This document shows positions 1-7,182 of a DNA stretch of 9,309 bases, piece by piece. The notes beneath the pieces were generated by a model, which was not told the origin of the DNA, made no database searches, and saw only the letters and a program-made list of their open reading frames with translations. The translations under genes were made by a program, and so were the position numbers. Within the stretch, counting starts at the first letter, position 1. The number at the start of each line of letters is the position of its first letter. Source of the DNA: Flavobacteriaceae bacterium (GTDB lineage Bacteria; Bacteroidota; Bacteroidia; Flavobacteriales; Flavobacteriaceae); contig JAQWYU010000080.1 in the NCBI GenBank assembly GCA_029253805.1, forward strand, positions 1 to 9,309, in the 5' to 3' direction.

Positions 1-1360
1 CTACACGATTCCTAAACAAAAAATTATAATTGGTAAAAAAGCCTTTTACACCGACTCGCTTAAGGTTTGGGTAAATCCAGTTATTGTAGACACAACCAAA
101 CAAAAATTATTTGATATAAAGCCGATCAAGGATGTTCCAAAATCGCGATCAAAAATTTGGACTTATCTAGCTTTTTTTCTACTAACACTAATGGCTATTG
201 CGGGTCTAATATTTTTGTTTATTTGGCGTAAAAAGCCGCTAACAGATGCTGAAAAAACTGCTGCACTTCCGCCATACGAACGCGCTAGACTTGCTCTTGA
301 AAAGCTAAATGAAGATCACTATTTTCAAAATCAAAATATCAAAATGTTCTACTCGAACCTAACCCTTATACTTAGGCAATATCTTGACGAAAAAGTTTAT
401 GACCAATCACTAGAGAGCACTACAGATGAACTTGTCTTTCGTTTAAAAACTCTCCAAGCAGCAAATCAAATTAATCTAAGTGAAAACACTCTTCGAAATA
501 TTGAAACAATATTAAAGCGTGCCGACTTAGTTAAGTTTGCCAAGTCCAAACCTGATTTTGAGCTAGCAAAACTAGACAAAAACACTATTGGGCTTGAAAT
601 CAAACAAGTCAAAGAAGGGTTGCCTGAGCCTACGGAACAAGAATTATTACAAGACTTAGCGTACAGAAAGGCTCTTGAAGATAAACAAAGAAGAAAAAAA
701 CAGAAACAGATTGTCACGATTGTTCTTGGGGTTTTTATGTTAGCGGTTGTCGTTCTTGTTATGAAATTTGGGCTTACAAACGTTAAAGATACCGTTCTCA
801 GGAATCCAAGTAAACTGTTATTAGAAAAAACACATTGGGTTAATAGTGAATATGGAGCGCCAGGAATCATGCTATCAACCCCAAATGTTTTAGAACGTCA
901 AAGTATTGAACCTACTGAAGGCTTGAAAGACAGCATTCAGTTCGCTAGCTTTGCGTATGCTGGAAATGATACCCCTTTAGACATATTTGTAACAAGTTCT
1001 AAATATGCTTTACAAACAAATCAAGACAACAATAAAAAAAAGGTACCAATTGATGTTTTAAAGTCCGCTGAAATGATTCTAGACCGGTTTGAAAAAGAAG
1101 GTGCAAAAAATATTATTTCAAGAAATGAGCAGTTTATAACTCCAAACGGGCAAGAAGGTATTAAAACTTTTGGAACTGCAGATTTTGTTATTGATAATGT
1201 GCTTTCCAAAGGGTCGTATGTTGTTTTAGGCTTTTCCACCCCTAATTTATTACAACAGGTTGTTTTAATTTGGAATGATGATGATGTATATGCCGATCAG
1301 ATAATAGAACGTATCTTAAACTCTGTCGAGCTTATTACACTAACAGAAGAACAAAAATAA
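1..1360 (+). CDS. Bat-operon membrane protein upstream of batA (BatD/DUF4381-like), 5' partial
   Basis: The reading frame is open from base 2, giving 452 visible residues; the start, presumably with a signal peptide, lies left of the window. The ATG at 191 sits inside the first membrane helix, so it is not the true start. Visible layout: an extracytoplasmic tail (residues 1-48) ending in the VDTTKQKLFDIKPI stretch typical of flavobacterial homologues; a membrane helix at about 50-70; a cytoplasmic helical region at about 75-235 with the family-like LPPYERARLALEKL and LVKFAKSKP motifs; a second helix at about 237-256; and a C-terminal domain of about 195 residues, predicted periplasmic. It shares one base with batA (TAATG), so the two are probably co-translated. 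The function is unknown; its position argues for a structural or assembly partner of BatA/BatB. Family assignment is from remembered homologues and is good for the position in the operon, weaker for the name. Confidence 0.85.
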   Translation, partial: YTIPKQKIIIGKKAFYTDSLKVWVNPVIVDTTKQKLFDIKPIKDVPKSRSKIWTYLAFFLLTLMAIAGLIFLFIWRKKPLTDAEKTAALPPYERARLALEKLNEDHYFQNQNIKMFYSNLTLILRQYLDEKVYDQSLESTTDELVFRLKTLQAANQINLSENTLRNIETILKRADLVKFAKSKPDFELAKLDKNTIGLEIKQVKEGLPEPTEQELLQDLAYRKALEDKQRRKKQKQIVTIVLGVFMLAVVVLVMKFGLTNVKDTVLRNPSKLLLEKTHWVNSEYGAPGIMLSTPNVLERQSIEPTEGLKDSIQFASFAYAGNDTPLDIFVTSSKYALQTNQDNNKKKVPIDVLKSAEMILDRFEKEGAKNIISRNEQFITPNGQEGIKTFGTADFVIDNVLSKGSYVVLGFSTPNLLQQVVLIWNDDDVYADQIIERILNSVELITLTEEQK

Positions 1361-2358
1361 TGTTTAAACAAGTTGATTTTACTCAAACAGAATTTTTATG
1401 GCTACTCGTGCTAGTTCCATTGTTGGTGTGTTGGTATGTCTTAAAAAACAAAAAACAAACAGCACAGCTAAAAATTTCTAACACAAAAGGCCTCCAAAAT
1501 AAATCAGTCTGGACAACAGTTAAACATTTTCTGTTTATCCTCCGATTAATCGCCATAATCCTTGTTGTTTTTGCTCTGGCGCGCCCGCAAACTGTAAATG
1601 TTTCTTCAAAAACAAAAACAACTAAGGGGATTGACATTGTTATGGCTATTGATGTTTCTGCGAGTATGCTAGCAAAAGACTTAAAACCAAACCGTCTTGA
1701 GGCATTAAAAAGTGTCGCTGCGGAATTCATCAAAGGGCGTCCTAACGATAGAATTGGCCTCGTAGAATACGCGGGAGAAAGCTACACTAAAACGCCGGTC
1801 ACTAGTGATAAAAGTATTGTGCTACAGTCCTTGAAAGACATAAAATACAACTCGATTATTACCGGTGGAACGGCTATAGGTATGGGGCTGGCAACAGCTG
1901 TTAACAGAATAAAAGATAGTAAGGTAAAGAGTAAAATAATTATACTACTTACCGATGGGGTCAACAACGCAGGGTTTATAGATCCGCAAACCGCTAGTGA
2001 GCTTGCTTTAGAGTATGGAATCAAAACATACACCATTGGACTTGGCACAAACGGAACAGCTTTATCTCCTGTGGCACTCAAAAATGGTGTGTTTCAATAT
2101 GGACGAATCAAAGTCGAAATAGATGAAAAGCTATTAAAAGAAATTGCCAATGTAACTGGGGGTAAATATTTTAGAGCTACTAATAATCGCAAACTGAAAG
2201 AAATCTATAAAGAAATTGACGCGCTCGAAAAAACAGAGGTAGAGGAGTTCAAGTTTTATAATTACGATGAAAAGTTTAGACCTTTAGTCTTGCTAGCCTT
2301 AGGATTGTTGCTTTTTGAGTTCTTGGTTAGATTCACATTGTTTAGAAGTTTTATTTGA
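1360..2358 (+). CDS. batA: BatA, membrane-anchored vWA domain protein
   Basis: The protein has 332 residues, the usual BatA length. Membrane helices are visible at about 10-28 and 57-75 and at the C terminus, about 307-326. Between them is a von Willebrand factor A domain (about 89-290). Its MIDAS metal site is complete: D98, S100 and S102 in AIDVSASM, T171 in GGTAIG, and D199 in LLTDG. Such domains bind Mg2+ and use it to grip a partner protein. By the topology usual for the family the domain faces the periplasm. Bat proteins were named for aerotolerance in Bacteroides fragilis and are linked to MoxR-type AAA+ ATPases; the exact reaction is not known. The ATG overlaps the previous stop by one base (TAATG), with a weak purine-rich stretch (agaagaac) upstream. 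batB follows with the same one-base overlap. Confidence 0.93.
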   Translation: MFKQVDFTQTEFLWLLVLVPLLVCWYVLKNKKQTAQLKISNTKGLQNKSVWTTVKHFLFILRLIAIILVVFALARPQTVNVSSKTKTTKGIDIVMAIDVSASMLAKDLKPNRLEALKSVAAEFIKGRPNDRIGLVEYAGESYTKTPVTSDKSIVLQSLKDIKYNSIITGGTAIGMGLATAVNRIKDSKVKSKIIILLTDGVNNAGFIDPQTASELALEYGIKTYTIGLGTNGTALSPVALKNGVFQYGRIKVEIDEKLLKEIANVTGGKYFRATNNRKLKEIYKEIDALEKTEVEEFKFYNYDEKFRPLVLLALGLLLFEFLVRFTLFRSFI

Positions 2359-3395
2359 TGTATCAATTAGAAGAAAAAATATGGTTTTGGGCTTTCATTA
2401 TCATCCCAGTGATGTTAATCGTTTTTTTGTGGAATTTTTTATGGAAAAAAAGAACTCAAAGCTCCTTTGGAAGTGCCATTGTTCTAAAAAGATTGAGCCC
2501 TAATCTGTCCTTTTTTAAATCAGCACTTAAGCTTATCGTTCTCTGCCTGGCGGTTAGCTTCTTTGTGATTGGGTTAATAAATCCGAAGATTGGCACAAAG
2601 CTTGAAACCATAAAAAGAGAAGGAGTTGATATTGTTTTTGCTATTGATGTTTCTAAGAGCATGCTGGCTGAGGATGTAGCTCCAAATCGTTTGGAGAAAT
2701 CTAAACAACTTGTGACACAAATAATTAATAATTTAGCAAGTGATCGTGTCGGAATTATTGCCTATGCCGGAAAAGCATTTCCACAGCTGCCAATAACAAC
2801 CGACTATGCTTCAGCCAAAATGTTTCTGCGAAGCATGAACACAGACATGCTGTCCTCGCAAGGAACGGCAATAGATGATGCGATTCAATTGTCACGAAGC
2901 TATTTTGATGATGAAGACCAAACAAATAGAGTTTTAATTATACTTTCTGATGGAGAGGATCATAATGATTTAAGTGTTGACATTGCAGGTGCTGCTTATG
3001 AAGAAGGAATAAAAATTTACACTATTGGTGTTGGAAGTGAAAAAGGAGGGCCAATCCCTCTAAAGAAAAATGGTGTGATCGTGAGCTATAAAAAAGATCA
3101 AAACAGCGAGACGGTTATTACAAGGTTGAATGAGAAAACATTGAAATCAATTGCAAACGAAGCAAAAGGAAGCTACATTAATGGAAATCAAACAGCTGAT
3201 GTCGTTGATCAAATAAAAGCTGTTTTGAACACTATGGACAAAAAAGAATTTGAAGCAAAACAATTTGCAGAATATAAAGATCAATTTCAGTGGTTTCTAG
3301 GAATTGGTTTGTTTTTCCTGATTTTAGATATTTTATTGTTAGAACGAAAAACTGCTTGGTTAAAGCGCCTTAACTTATTTAACGAGAATTTATGA
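2358..3395 (+). CDS. batB: BatB, membrane-anchored vWA domain protein
   Basis: The protein has 345 residues from the ATG at 2358, which overlaps the batA stop by one base (TGATG). A TTG codon directly before it is in frame but adds only one residue and is not needed. Layout parallels BatA: membrane helices at about 9-29 and 55-74, a vWA domain at about 89-295, and a C-terminal helix at about 311-328. The MIDAS site is intact: D97, S99 and S101 in AIDVSKSM, T170 in QGTAID, and D198 in LSDGEDH. BatA and BatB are clear paralogues, and the LSDGEDH motif with the gene order identifies this one as BatB. It probably pairs with BatA in the inner membrane, vWA domain outward. The gene overlaps batC by four bases (ATGA). 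Confidence 0.93.
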   Translation: MYQLEEKIWFWAFIIIPVMLIVFLWNFLWKKRTQSSFGSAIVLKRLSPNLSFFKSALKLIVLCLAVSFFVIGLINPKIGTKLETIKREGVDIVFAIDVSKSMLAEDVAPNRLEKSKQLVTQIINNLASDRVGIIAYAGKAFPQLPITTDYASAKMFLRSMNTDMLSSQGTAIDDAIQLSRSYFDDEDQTNRVLIILSDGEDHNDLSVDIAGAAYEEGIKIYTIGVGSEKGGPIPLKKNGVIVSYKKDQNSETVITRLNEKTLKSIANEAKGSYINGNQTADVVDQIKAVLNTMDKKEFEAKQFAEYKDQFQWFLGIGLFFLILDILLLERKTAWLKRLNLFNENL

Positions 3396-4255
3396 GTATT
3401 ATAAAAAATTTAATATTGTTTTTTAACGCTCCACATGAGCAAGAACTTAGGCTTAACAATGTACGTCTAATCTTTTTTCTTCTAGTAACCTTTTGCGGAA
3501 ATGCTCAGGACGAAGCTCAACTCTCTATGTCAAATAAGTATATTTTTGAGGGAAATTCAATCGTCAAAGATAATTTTATAGAAGCAGAAAAAAAATACCG
3601 TTTAGGCGTGTCTGCAAAGCAAAACAATACTGTCGGATCATATAATCTTGGAAATGCGTATTACAACTCTAAGCTTTACGACGAAGCAATGCTCAGACTC
3701 CTAGAAGCAGTTAAAAACAGCGACTCGAAATTGGAAAAGCACAGCGCATATCACAACATTGGAAATACGCTTATGCAACAAAAACGCTGTAAGGAGGCGG
3801 TGTCAGCATATAAAAATGCACTAAGAAACAACCCTGCAGACAATGAGACTCGCTATAATTTGGCGCTCGCACAAGAATGCGCAAAAGAGCAAGGAAACAG
3901 CGATAGTGAAAATGATGAAAAGGATAAGGGTAAAGATAATGAAGACAAAGAAAACAGCGACGAAAAGAAAGAGAACGAAAATAAAAATAAAGATAAAGAA
4001 GGAGATAACGAAGACAAAAAAGAAGGAAACGACAAAGAAGATGAAGATGGAAAGCCAAAGGACGACAATGGAAACCAAAAAAACAAAGATCCAAACAATG
4101 ACAAAGGGCAGCCAAAACCTCGACCTGGTAAGATGTCTGCTCAGCAGGTAAAGAACCTTCTTGAGGCAATGAATAACGAAGAAAAAAAGGTTCAAGAAAA
4201 AATGAACGCCTCCAAAACAAAAGGTATTAAGGTTCAAAGCGAAAAAGACTGGTAA
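3392..4255 (+). CDS. batC: BatC, exported TPR protein with charged linker
   Basis: The 287-residue protein has an unusually placed signal peptide: the hydrophobic core is at about 25-34 with likely cleavage near GNA-QD (38/39), preceded by some 24 residues. No in-frame ATG or GTG lies closer to the core, so the ATG that overlaps the batB stop (ATGA) is kept. TPR-like helices follow at about 47-165 (SYNLGNAYYNSKLYDEAM, HNIGNTLMQQ, NETRYNLALAQ). Residues about 169-243 are an extreme low-complexity Asp/Glu/Lys/Asn linker. The end, LLEAMNNEEKKVQEK through EKDW, is the conserved BatC tail. TPR repeats bind partner peptides, so BatC is likely a periplasmic scaffold for the BatA/BatB vWA proteins. 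Cysteines occur at 35, 133 and 163. The C35 context (VTFC) is not a lipobox, so a lipoprotein is unlikely. Confidence 0.9.
   Translation: MSIIKNLILFFNAPHEQELRLNNVRLIFFLLVTFCGNAQDEAQLSMSNKYIFEGNSIVKDNFIEAEKKYRLGVSAKQNNTVGSYNLGNAYYNSKLYDEAMLRLLEAVKNSDSKLEKHSAYHNIGNTLMQQKRCKEAVSAYKNALRNNPADNETRYNLALAQECAKEQGNSDSENDEKDKGKDNEDKENSDEKKENENKNKDKEGDNEDKKEGNDKEDEDGKPKDDNGNQKNKDPNNDKGQPKPRPGKMSAQQVKNLLEAMNNEEKKVQEKMNASKTKGIKVQSEKDW
3895..4120 (+). repeat. Low-complexity purine-rich tract coding the BatC linker
   Basis: This stretch encodes the Asp/Glu/Lys/Asn-rich linker of BatC, with irregular short units of the D/E-K-D/E and N-K types. The coding strand is nearly free of T: about 15 T in the 180 bases from 3901 to 4080. 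No exact tandem period is visible. Because stop codons need T, this composition leaves long open frames in the other phases and on the opposite strand; these are artefacts. Length variation between strains would be expected in such a tract. Confidence 0.8.
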
Positions 4256-4256
4256 A

Positions 4257-6020
4257 ATGAAAATAAAGGTGCTTATATTTACGTTTTTTCTCTCGGGTCT
4301 TCTTTTTGGACAAGTCTCCTTTAATGCTAAGATTAGCAAGAAGCAACTTGGTATTAATGAACGCCTTAGAATTGACTTCACAATGAATAAAGATGGAGAT
4401 GAATTTGAGCCTCCTGAATTTAAAGACTTTAATGTAGTTGGTGGACCTAGTCAGTCAATAAATAATTCTTGGGTTAACGGAGTTCGGTCGTTTTCAAAAA
4501 CCTACAGTTATTTTTTAGCTCCTAAGAAAAGAGGGCGATTTACCATAGGACAAGCTACTATCGAAATTGATGGAGAGGTTTATAAAACACTTCCTGTAAA
4601 AATAACTGTTAGTACGGCTATAGAAAAGCCCAAAGACCCTAATGACCCAAATTACATTGCTTCTAAAAAAATACATTTAGTTGCTGAAGTTTCAAATTCA
4701 AAGCCGTATTTAAATGAAGCGATAACAGTAGTCTATAAATTATATATTTCTCAGGATGTTGGGGTTCGTAGCTCCAGAGAAATAGATAAGCCACGCTACA
4801 GTGATTTTTGGAGTCAAAACATTGATGTTGAAGGCTTGGGAGTGAAACAAGGAAGCTACAAAGGAGAAAGCTACCTTTATGTAGTCCTTAAAAAAACGGT
4901 TCTTTATCCGCAAAAAACCGGCAAATTAAAAATCGAGCCGTTGTCCCTTGATGTTACTGTTGAGGTTCCGTCAAACAGAAGAGACGTATTTGGCCGGTCT
5001 TATATGAATACAGTGAACAGAAAGGTTTCTGCCGGCAGTAGGACTATTAATGTAAAATCTCTTCCTGAAAAAGGCAAGCCTGAAGGTTTTTCTGGAGCTG
5101 TTGGGTCTTTTGATTTTAAACTATCATCGAATAAAAAAGAGTTAAAAACCTCAGAGGCTTTCGAGGTTAACTTAGAGGTTTCTGGAAATGGAAATTTAAA
5201 GCTTTTTAAGCTTCCGGCATTAGTGCTTCCAAGTGCACTAGAGGTTTATGAGCCCGAACATAACGAAAAAGTAAGAACGCTTATGTCCGGAATGAAAGGG
5301 CGGGTAGCGGACTCCTATACAGTCGTACCAAACGAACCAGGAAATTACCCAATCCCTAGCGTTTCTTTTTCATATTTTGACCTTAAATCAAAGAGCTACA
5401 AAACACTAATTTCCGAGCGGTTAATTATCGCTGTTGATGCTGGAGCAGAACAAAGAAATAAGCCCAAAGGCAATAAGTTAAACAAAGAGAATAAAAACAC
5501 TAACGCTGCTGATGTGAAACAATTTCAACCTTTTAGGACAACTGCCAGCTTTAAGCCTATTAACTCCAAGCTGTTCTTTAGATCTTTGAGTTTTTGGGTG
5601 TTGATCCTAGGTCCTTTCGTGTTGATCCCGATCATTATATTTTTTATAAGAAGTCGAAATGAAAAAAAGTTAGATGTTGCTGGAAACAAGATTAGAAAAA
5701 CAAAGAAATTAGCACGTAAATATCTTGGTGAGGCTAAAAATTCTCTAGGACAAAAAGATCAGTTTTACATTGCCTTGGAGCGTGCTTTACACAATTATTT
5801 AAAATCAAAACTAAATATTGAGACTGGTGATTTTAATAAAGATAAAGTCCGTGAATTACTAAATAAAAAAAATGTAGGTCTTGCGGATTTAGAGAGTTTT
5901 GTTTCAGTTTTAACTGCTTGTGAAATTGCAAGGTATACTCCATTATCCAGTGTAGACATGAAAAATGACTTTGAAAGAGCTGCACAAATAATTACAAAAT
6001 TAGACAAACAAATAAAGTGA
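4257..6020 (+). CDS. batD: BatD, exported membrane-anchored protein
   Basis: The 587-residue protein matches the usual BatD size. It starts with a signal peptide (hydrophobic core about 4-17, cleavage near LLFG-Q). Residues about 20-395 are beta-strand-rich, with BatD-like stretches such as the paired FAKTYSY-type segment (here FSKTYSYFLAPKKRGRFTIG), VVYKLYIS and FEVNLEVSGNGNLKLFKLP. A short polar linker (about 397-437) leads to a single membrane helix at about 445-465. A cytoplasmic helical tail follows (about 468-587), including ALERALHNYLKSKLN. The tail resembles the cytoplasmic part of the protein encoded before batA, which suggests that both read or contact the same cytoplasmic partner; that is inference. 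The ATG is one base after the batC stop. The probable role is a large periplasmic platform in the Bat complex; no catalytic motif is visible. Confidence 0.9.
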   Translation: MKIKVLIFTFFLSGLLFGQVSFNAKISKKQLGINERLRIDFTMNKDGDEFEPPEFKDFNVVGGPSQSINNSWVNGVRSFSKTYSYFLAPKKRGRFTIGQATIEIDGEVYKTLPVKITVSTAIEKPKDPNDPNYIASKKIHLVAEVSNSKPYLNEAITVVYKLYISQDVGVRSSREIDKPRYSDFWSQNIDVEGLGVKQGSYKGESYLYVVLKKTVLYPQKTGKLKIEPLSLDVTVEVPSNRRDVFGRSYMNTVNRKVSAGSRTINVKSLPEKGKPEGFSGAVGSFDFKLSSNKKELKTSEAFEVNLEVSGNGNLKLFKLPALVLPSALEVYEPEHNEKVRTLMSGMKGRVADSYTVVPNEPGNYPIPSVSFSYFDLKSKSYKTLISERLIIAVDAGAEQRNKPKGNKLNKENKNTNAADVKQFQPFRTTASFKPINSKLFFRSLSFWVLILGPFVLIPIIIFFIRSRNEKKLDVAGNKIRKTKKLARKYLGEAKNSLGQKDQFYIALERALHNYLKSKLNIETGDFNKDKVRELLNKKNVGLADLESFVSVLTACEIARYTPLSSVDMKNDFERAAQIITKLDKQIK

Positions 6021-6024
6021 AACA

Positions 6025-6771
6025 ATGAAGTATTTTCTTATTTTTTTGACAATTAGTTTTATTGGGGGGGCTCAAGTGAGTGAGTCCTTTGAGAGAGGGA
6101 ATCAGTTTTACAACACTGGAAGTTATGAAAAGGCAATTTCAGAGTATAAGTCGATCTTATCAGAAAAGCTGCACTCGGCGTCATTATATTACAACCTTGC
6201 AAATTGCTATTATAAATTAAATGAAGTCGCGTTGAGCGTATATTATTATGAGAAAGCGCTTTTGCTTGATCCCGCCAGCAAAGACATTAAAATTAATCTT
6301 GGTTTTGCTCAAAAAATGACTATTGACTCAATTGAAAGAATCCCTCAAAGTGGTTTTTCAATGTGGTTTAGTAAAATATTAAATAGCTTGAGCGTTGACG
6401 GCTGGGCTACCAGGTGCGTGGGTTTAACCTTTTTATTCGTATTTCTCTTTTTATGTTATTTATTGTCTTATTCTGAATCTAAAAAAAGAGTTTTTTTTAT
6501 TTCGAGTAGCCTTGTGTTAGCTCTTCTTGTAGGCTCAATTTTGTTATTATTTAATAAAGATCGTCTTAACCGGTCGGTAAGTTCTGCTATTATCTTTGTA
6601 AAAAAAATCGATGCTAAATTAGAGCCGAGCCAAGAAGCTGAAACAGTTTTTGCCTTACATGAAGGTACTAAAGTCTTGGTGATTGAACGTTATGGGTCCG
6701 AGTGGTCAAAAGTAAAGTTACAAAATGGTGAAACAGGGTGGATTTTAAATTCTAAGCTCAAAGAGCTTTAG
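6025..6771 (+). CDS. batE: BatE, TPR and SH3-like domain membrane protein
   Basis: The 248-residue protein begins with a signal peptide (MKYFLIFLTISFIGGA, likely cleavage before Q17). TPR-like repeats cover about 19-97 (FERGNQFYNTGSYEKAISEY, YYNLANCYYKLNEVALSVYYYEKALLLDP). Two membrane helices lie at about 132-148 and 156-176. The C-terminal 60 residues form a bacterial SH3 domain (about 186-246: AKLEPSQEAETV, VLVIERYGSEWSKV, GWILNSKL). This order of signal, TPR, two helices and SH3b is the standard BatE layout. The SH3b domain may bind peptidoglycan or a protein partner. The gene starts four bases after batD. Its signal-peptide region contains a run of seven G (6064-6070), unusual in such AT-rich DNA. 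The stop TAG overlaps a GTG that could start the next reading frame. Confidence 0.9.
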   Translation: MKYFLIFLTISFIGGAQVSESFERGNQFYNTGSYEKAISEYKSILSEKLHSASLYYNLANCYYKLNEVALSVYYYEKALLLDPASKDIKINLGFAQKMTIDSIERIPQSGFSMWFSKILNSLSVDGWATRCVGLTFLFVFLFLCYLLSYSESKKRVFFISSSLVLALLVGSILLLFNKDRLNRSVSSAIIFVKKIDAKLEPSQEAETVFALHEGTKVLVIERYGSEWSKVKLQNGETGWILNSKLKEL

Positions 6772-6786
6772 TGTTAAGTTTTATCC

Positions 6787-6794
6787 TATCTTTA
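6787..6794 (+). promoter_or_regulatory. Possible Bacteroidota -7 promoter element (TATCTTTA)
   Basis: TATCTTTA matches seven of the eight positions of the Bacteroidota -7 consensus TAnnTTTG. It sits only four bases before the ATG of the small exported protein gene. No clear TTG -33 element is visible at the expected distance upstream, so support is partial. If used, transcription would begin at or just inside the ATG, implying a nearly leaderless message. This could equally be chance in AT-rich DNA. Confidence 0.25.
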
Positions 6795-6797
6795 CAT

Positions 6798-7118
6798 ATG
6801 AGCTATTACAAAGCGCGCGTTTCACGGTTTATTTCCTTAACCCTTTCTGTTTGTTTTTTATTTGCTTTGGTAGCGCCAACTTTTACACTTTTGGCACCTG
6901 AGAATGATGAGCTAAGCGTTATTTTAATAATTGAAAAAGAAACTCAAAACAAAGATTTAGAAGAAGTTAATGACTTCTCTGAGCTTGACTTTGACGTAAA
7001 TGTATCTTATGAAATAGTTTTCTTGAAGGATACCTCTTCGAAAATACACTGGTTTTTCAATTACAACATTAAGGCTAACGACTTAAAAAACACCTCTCCT
7101 CCTCCTGACTTTTCTTAA
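6798..7118 (+). CDS. Small exported protein of unknown function, PPPD-type C terminus
   Basis: I do not recognise this gene as a named family. From the ATG at 6798 it encodes 106 residues; a GTG at 6771, overlapping the batE stop, would give 115. The ATG is preferred because it places a classic positively charged N-region (MSYYKARVSR) directly before a hydrophobic stretch at about 11-31. The mature part (about 33-106) is acidic (ENDEL, NKDLEEVNDFSELDFD), then has short alternating hydrophobic stretches (VSYEIVFL, IHWFFNYNI), and ends in TSPPPDFS. The hydrophobic stretch could be a signal peptide or a single anchor. My impression is that short flavobacterial envelope proteins with a proline-triplet end are common, but I cannot name a family. 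Its place between batE and a transporter may mean co-transcription with either. That it is a real gene is likely from its length, signal and the lack of any other gene here. Confidence 0.7.
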   Translation: MSYYKARVSRFISLTLSVCFLFALVAPTFTLLAPENDELSVILIIEKETQNKDLEEVNDFSELDFDVNVSYEIVFLKDTSSKIHWFFNYNIKANDLKNTSPPPDFS

Positions 7119-7138
7119 CGTTTTTTAATATTAAGTAT

Positions 7139-7156
7139 CATGGCTTTTTAGCCGTG
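7139..7156 (+). other. Short hairpin between the small gene and the SulP gene
   Basis: CATGGCT pairs with AGCCGTG across a TTTT loop, a seven-pair stem with one T-G wobble. No run of T follows on either strand (the plus strand continues TAAATTCTAAAT), so it is not a convincing intrinsic terminator. It could be a weak terminator of the Bat operon, an mRNA end-stabilising hairpin, or a leader structure for the transporter gene that starts 26 bases later. The rest of the 64-base gap shows no clear promoter or repeat. Confidence 0.35.
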
Positions 7157-7182
7157 TAAATTCTAAATAAAAACCTTATTAA

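Noticed and set aside
191..193. ATG at 191 as the start of the first gene
   Set aside because: It lies within a membrane helix, and the frame is open to the window edge with family-like sequence upstream.
1631..1636. TTGACA resembling a sigma-70 -35 box in batA
   Set aside because: It encodes the conserved IDIV residues before the MIDAS motif, and Bacteroidota primary promoters do not use this consensus.
2355..2357. TTG as the batB start
   Set aside because: It adds a single residue before an ATG that forms the same one-base stop overlap seen at the batA start.
3771..4381. Several long open frames on both strands over the batC linker (for example plus 3843-4151, minus 3821-4381)
   Set aside because: They arise because the purine-rich, T-poor tract contains few stop codons in any phase. 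Their products are biased runs (K/T-rich, or F/L/S-rich) without start signals, and BatC itself is well supported.
6591..6598. TATCTTTG, a perfect match to the Bacteroidota -7 consensus, inside batE
   Set aside because: It is in coding sequence with no TTG at a suitable upstream distance; such matches are frequent in AT-rich DNA.
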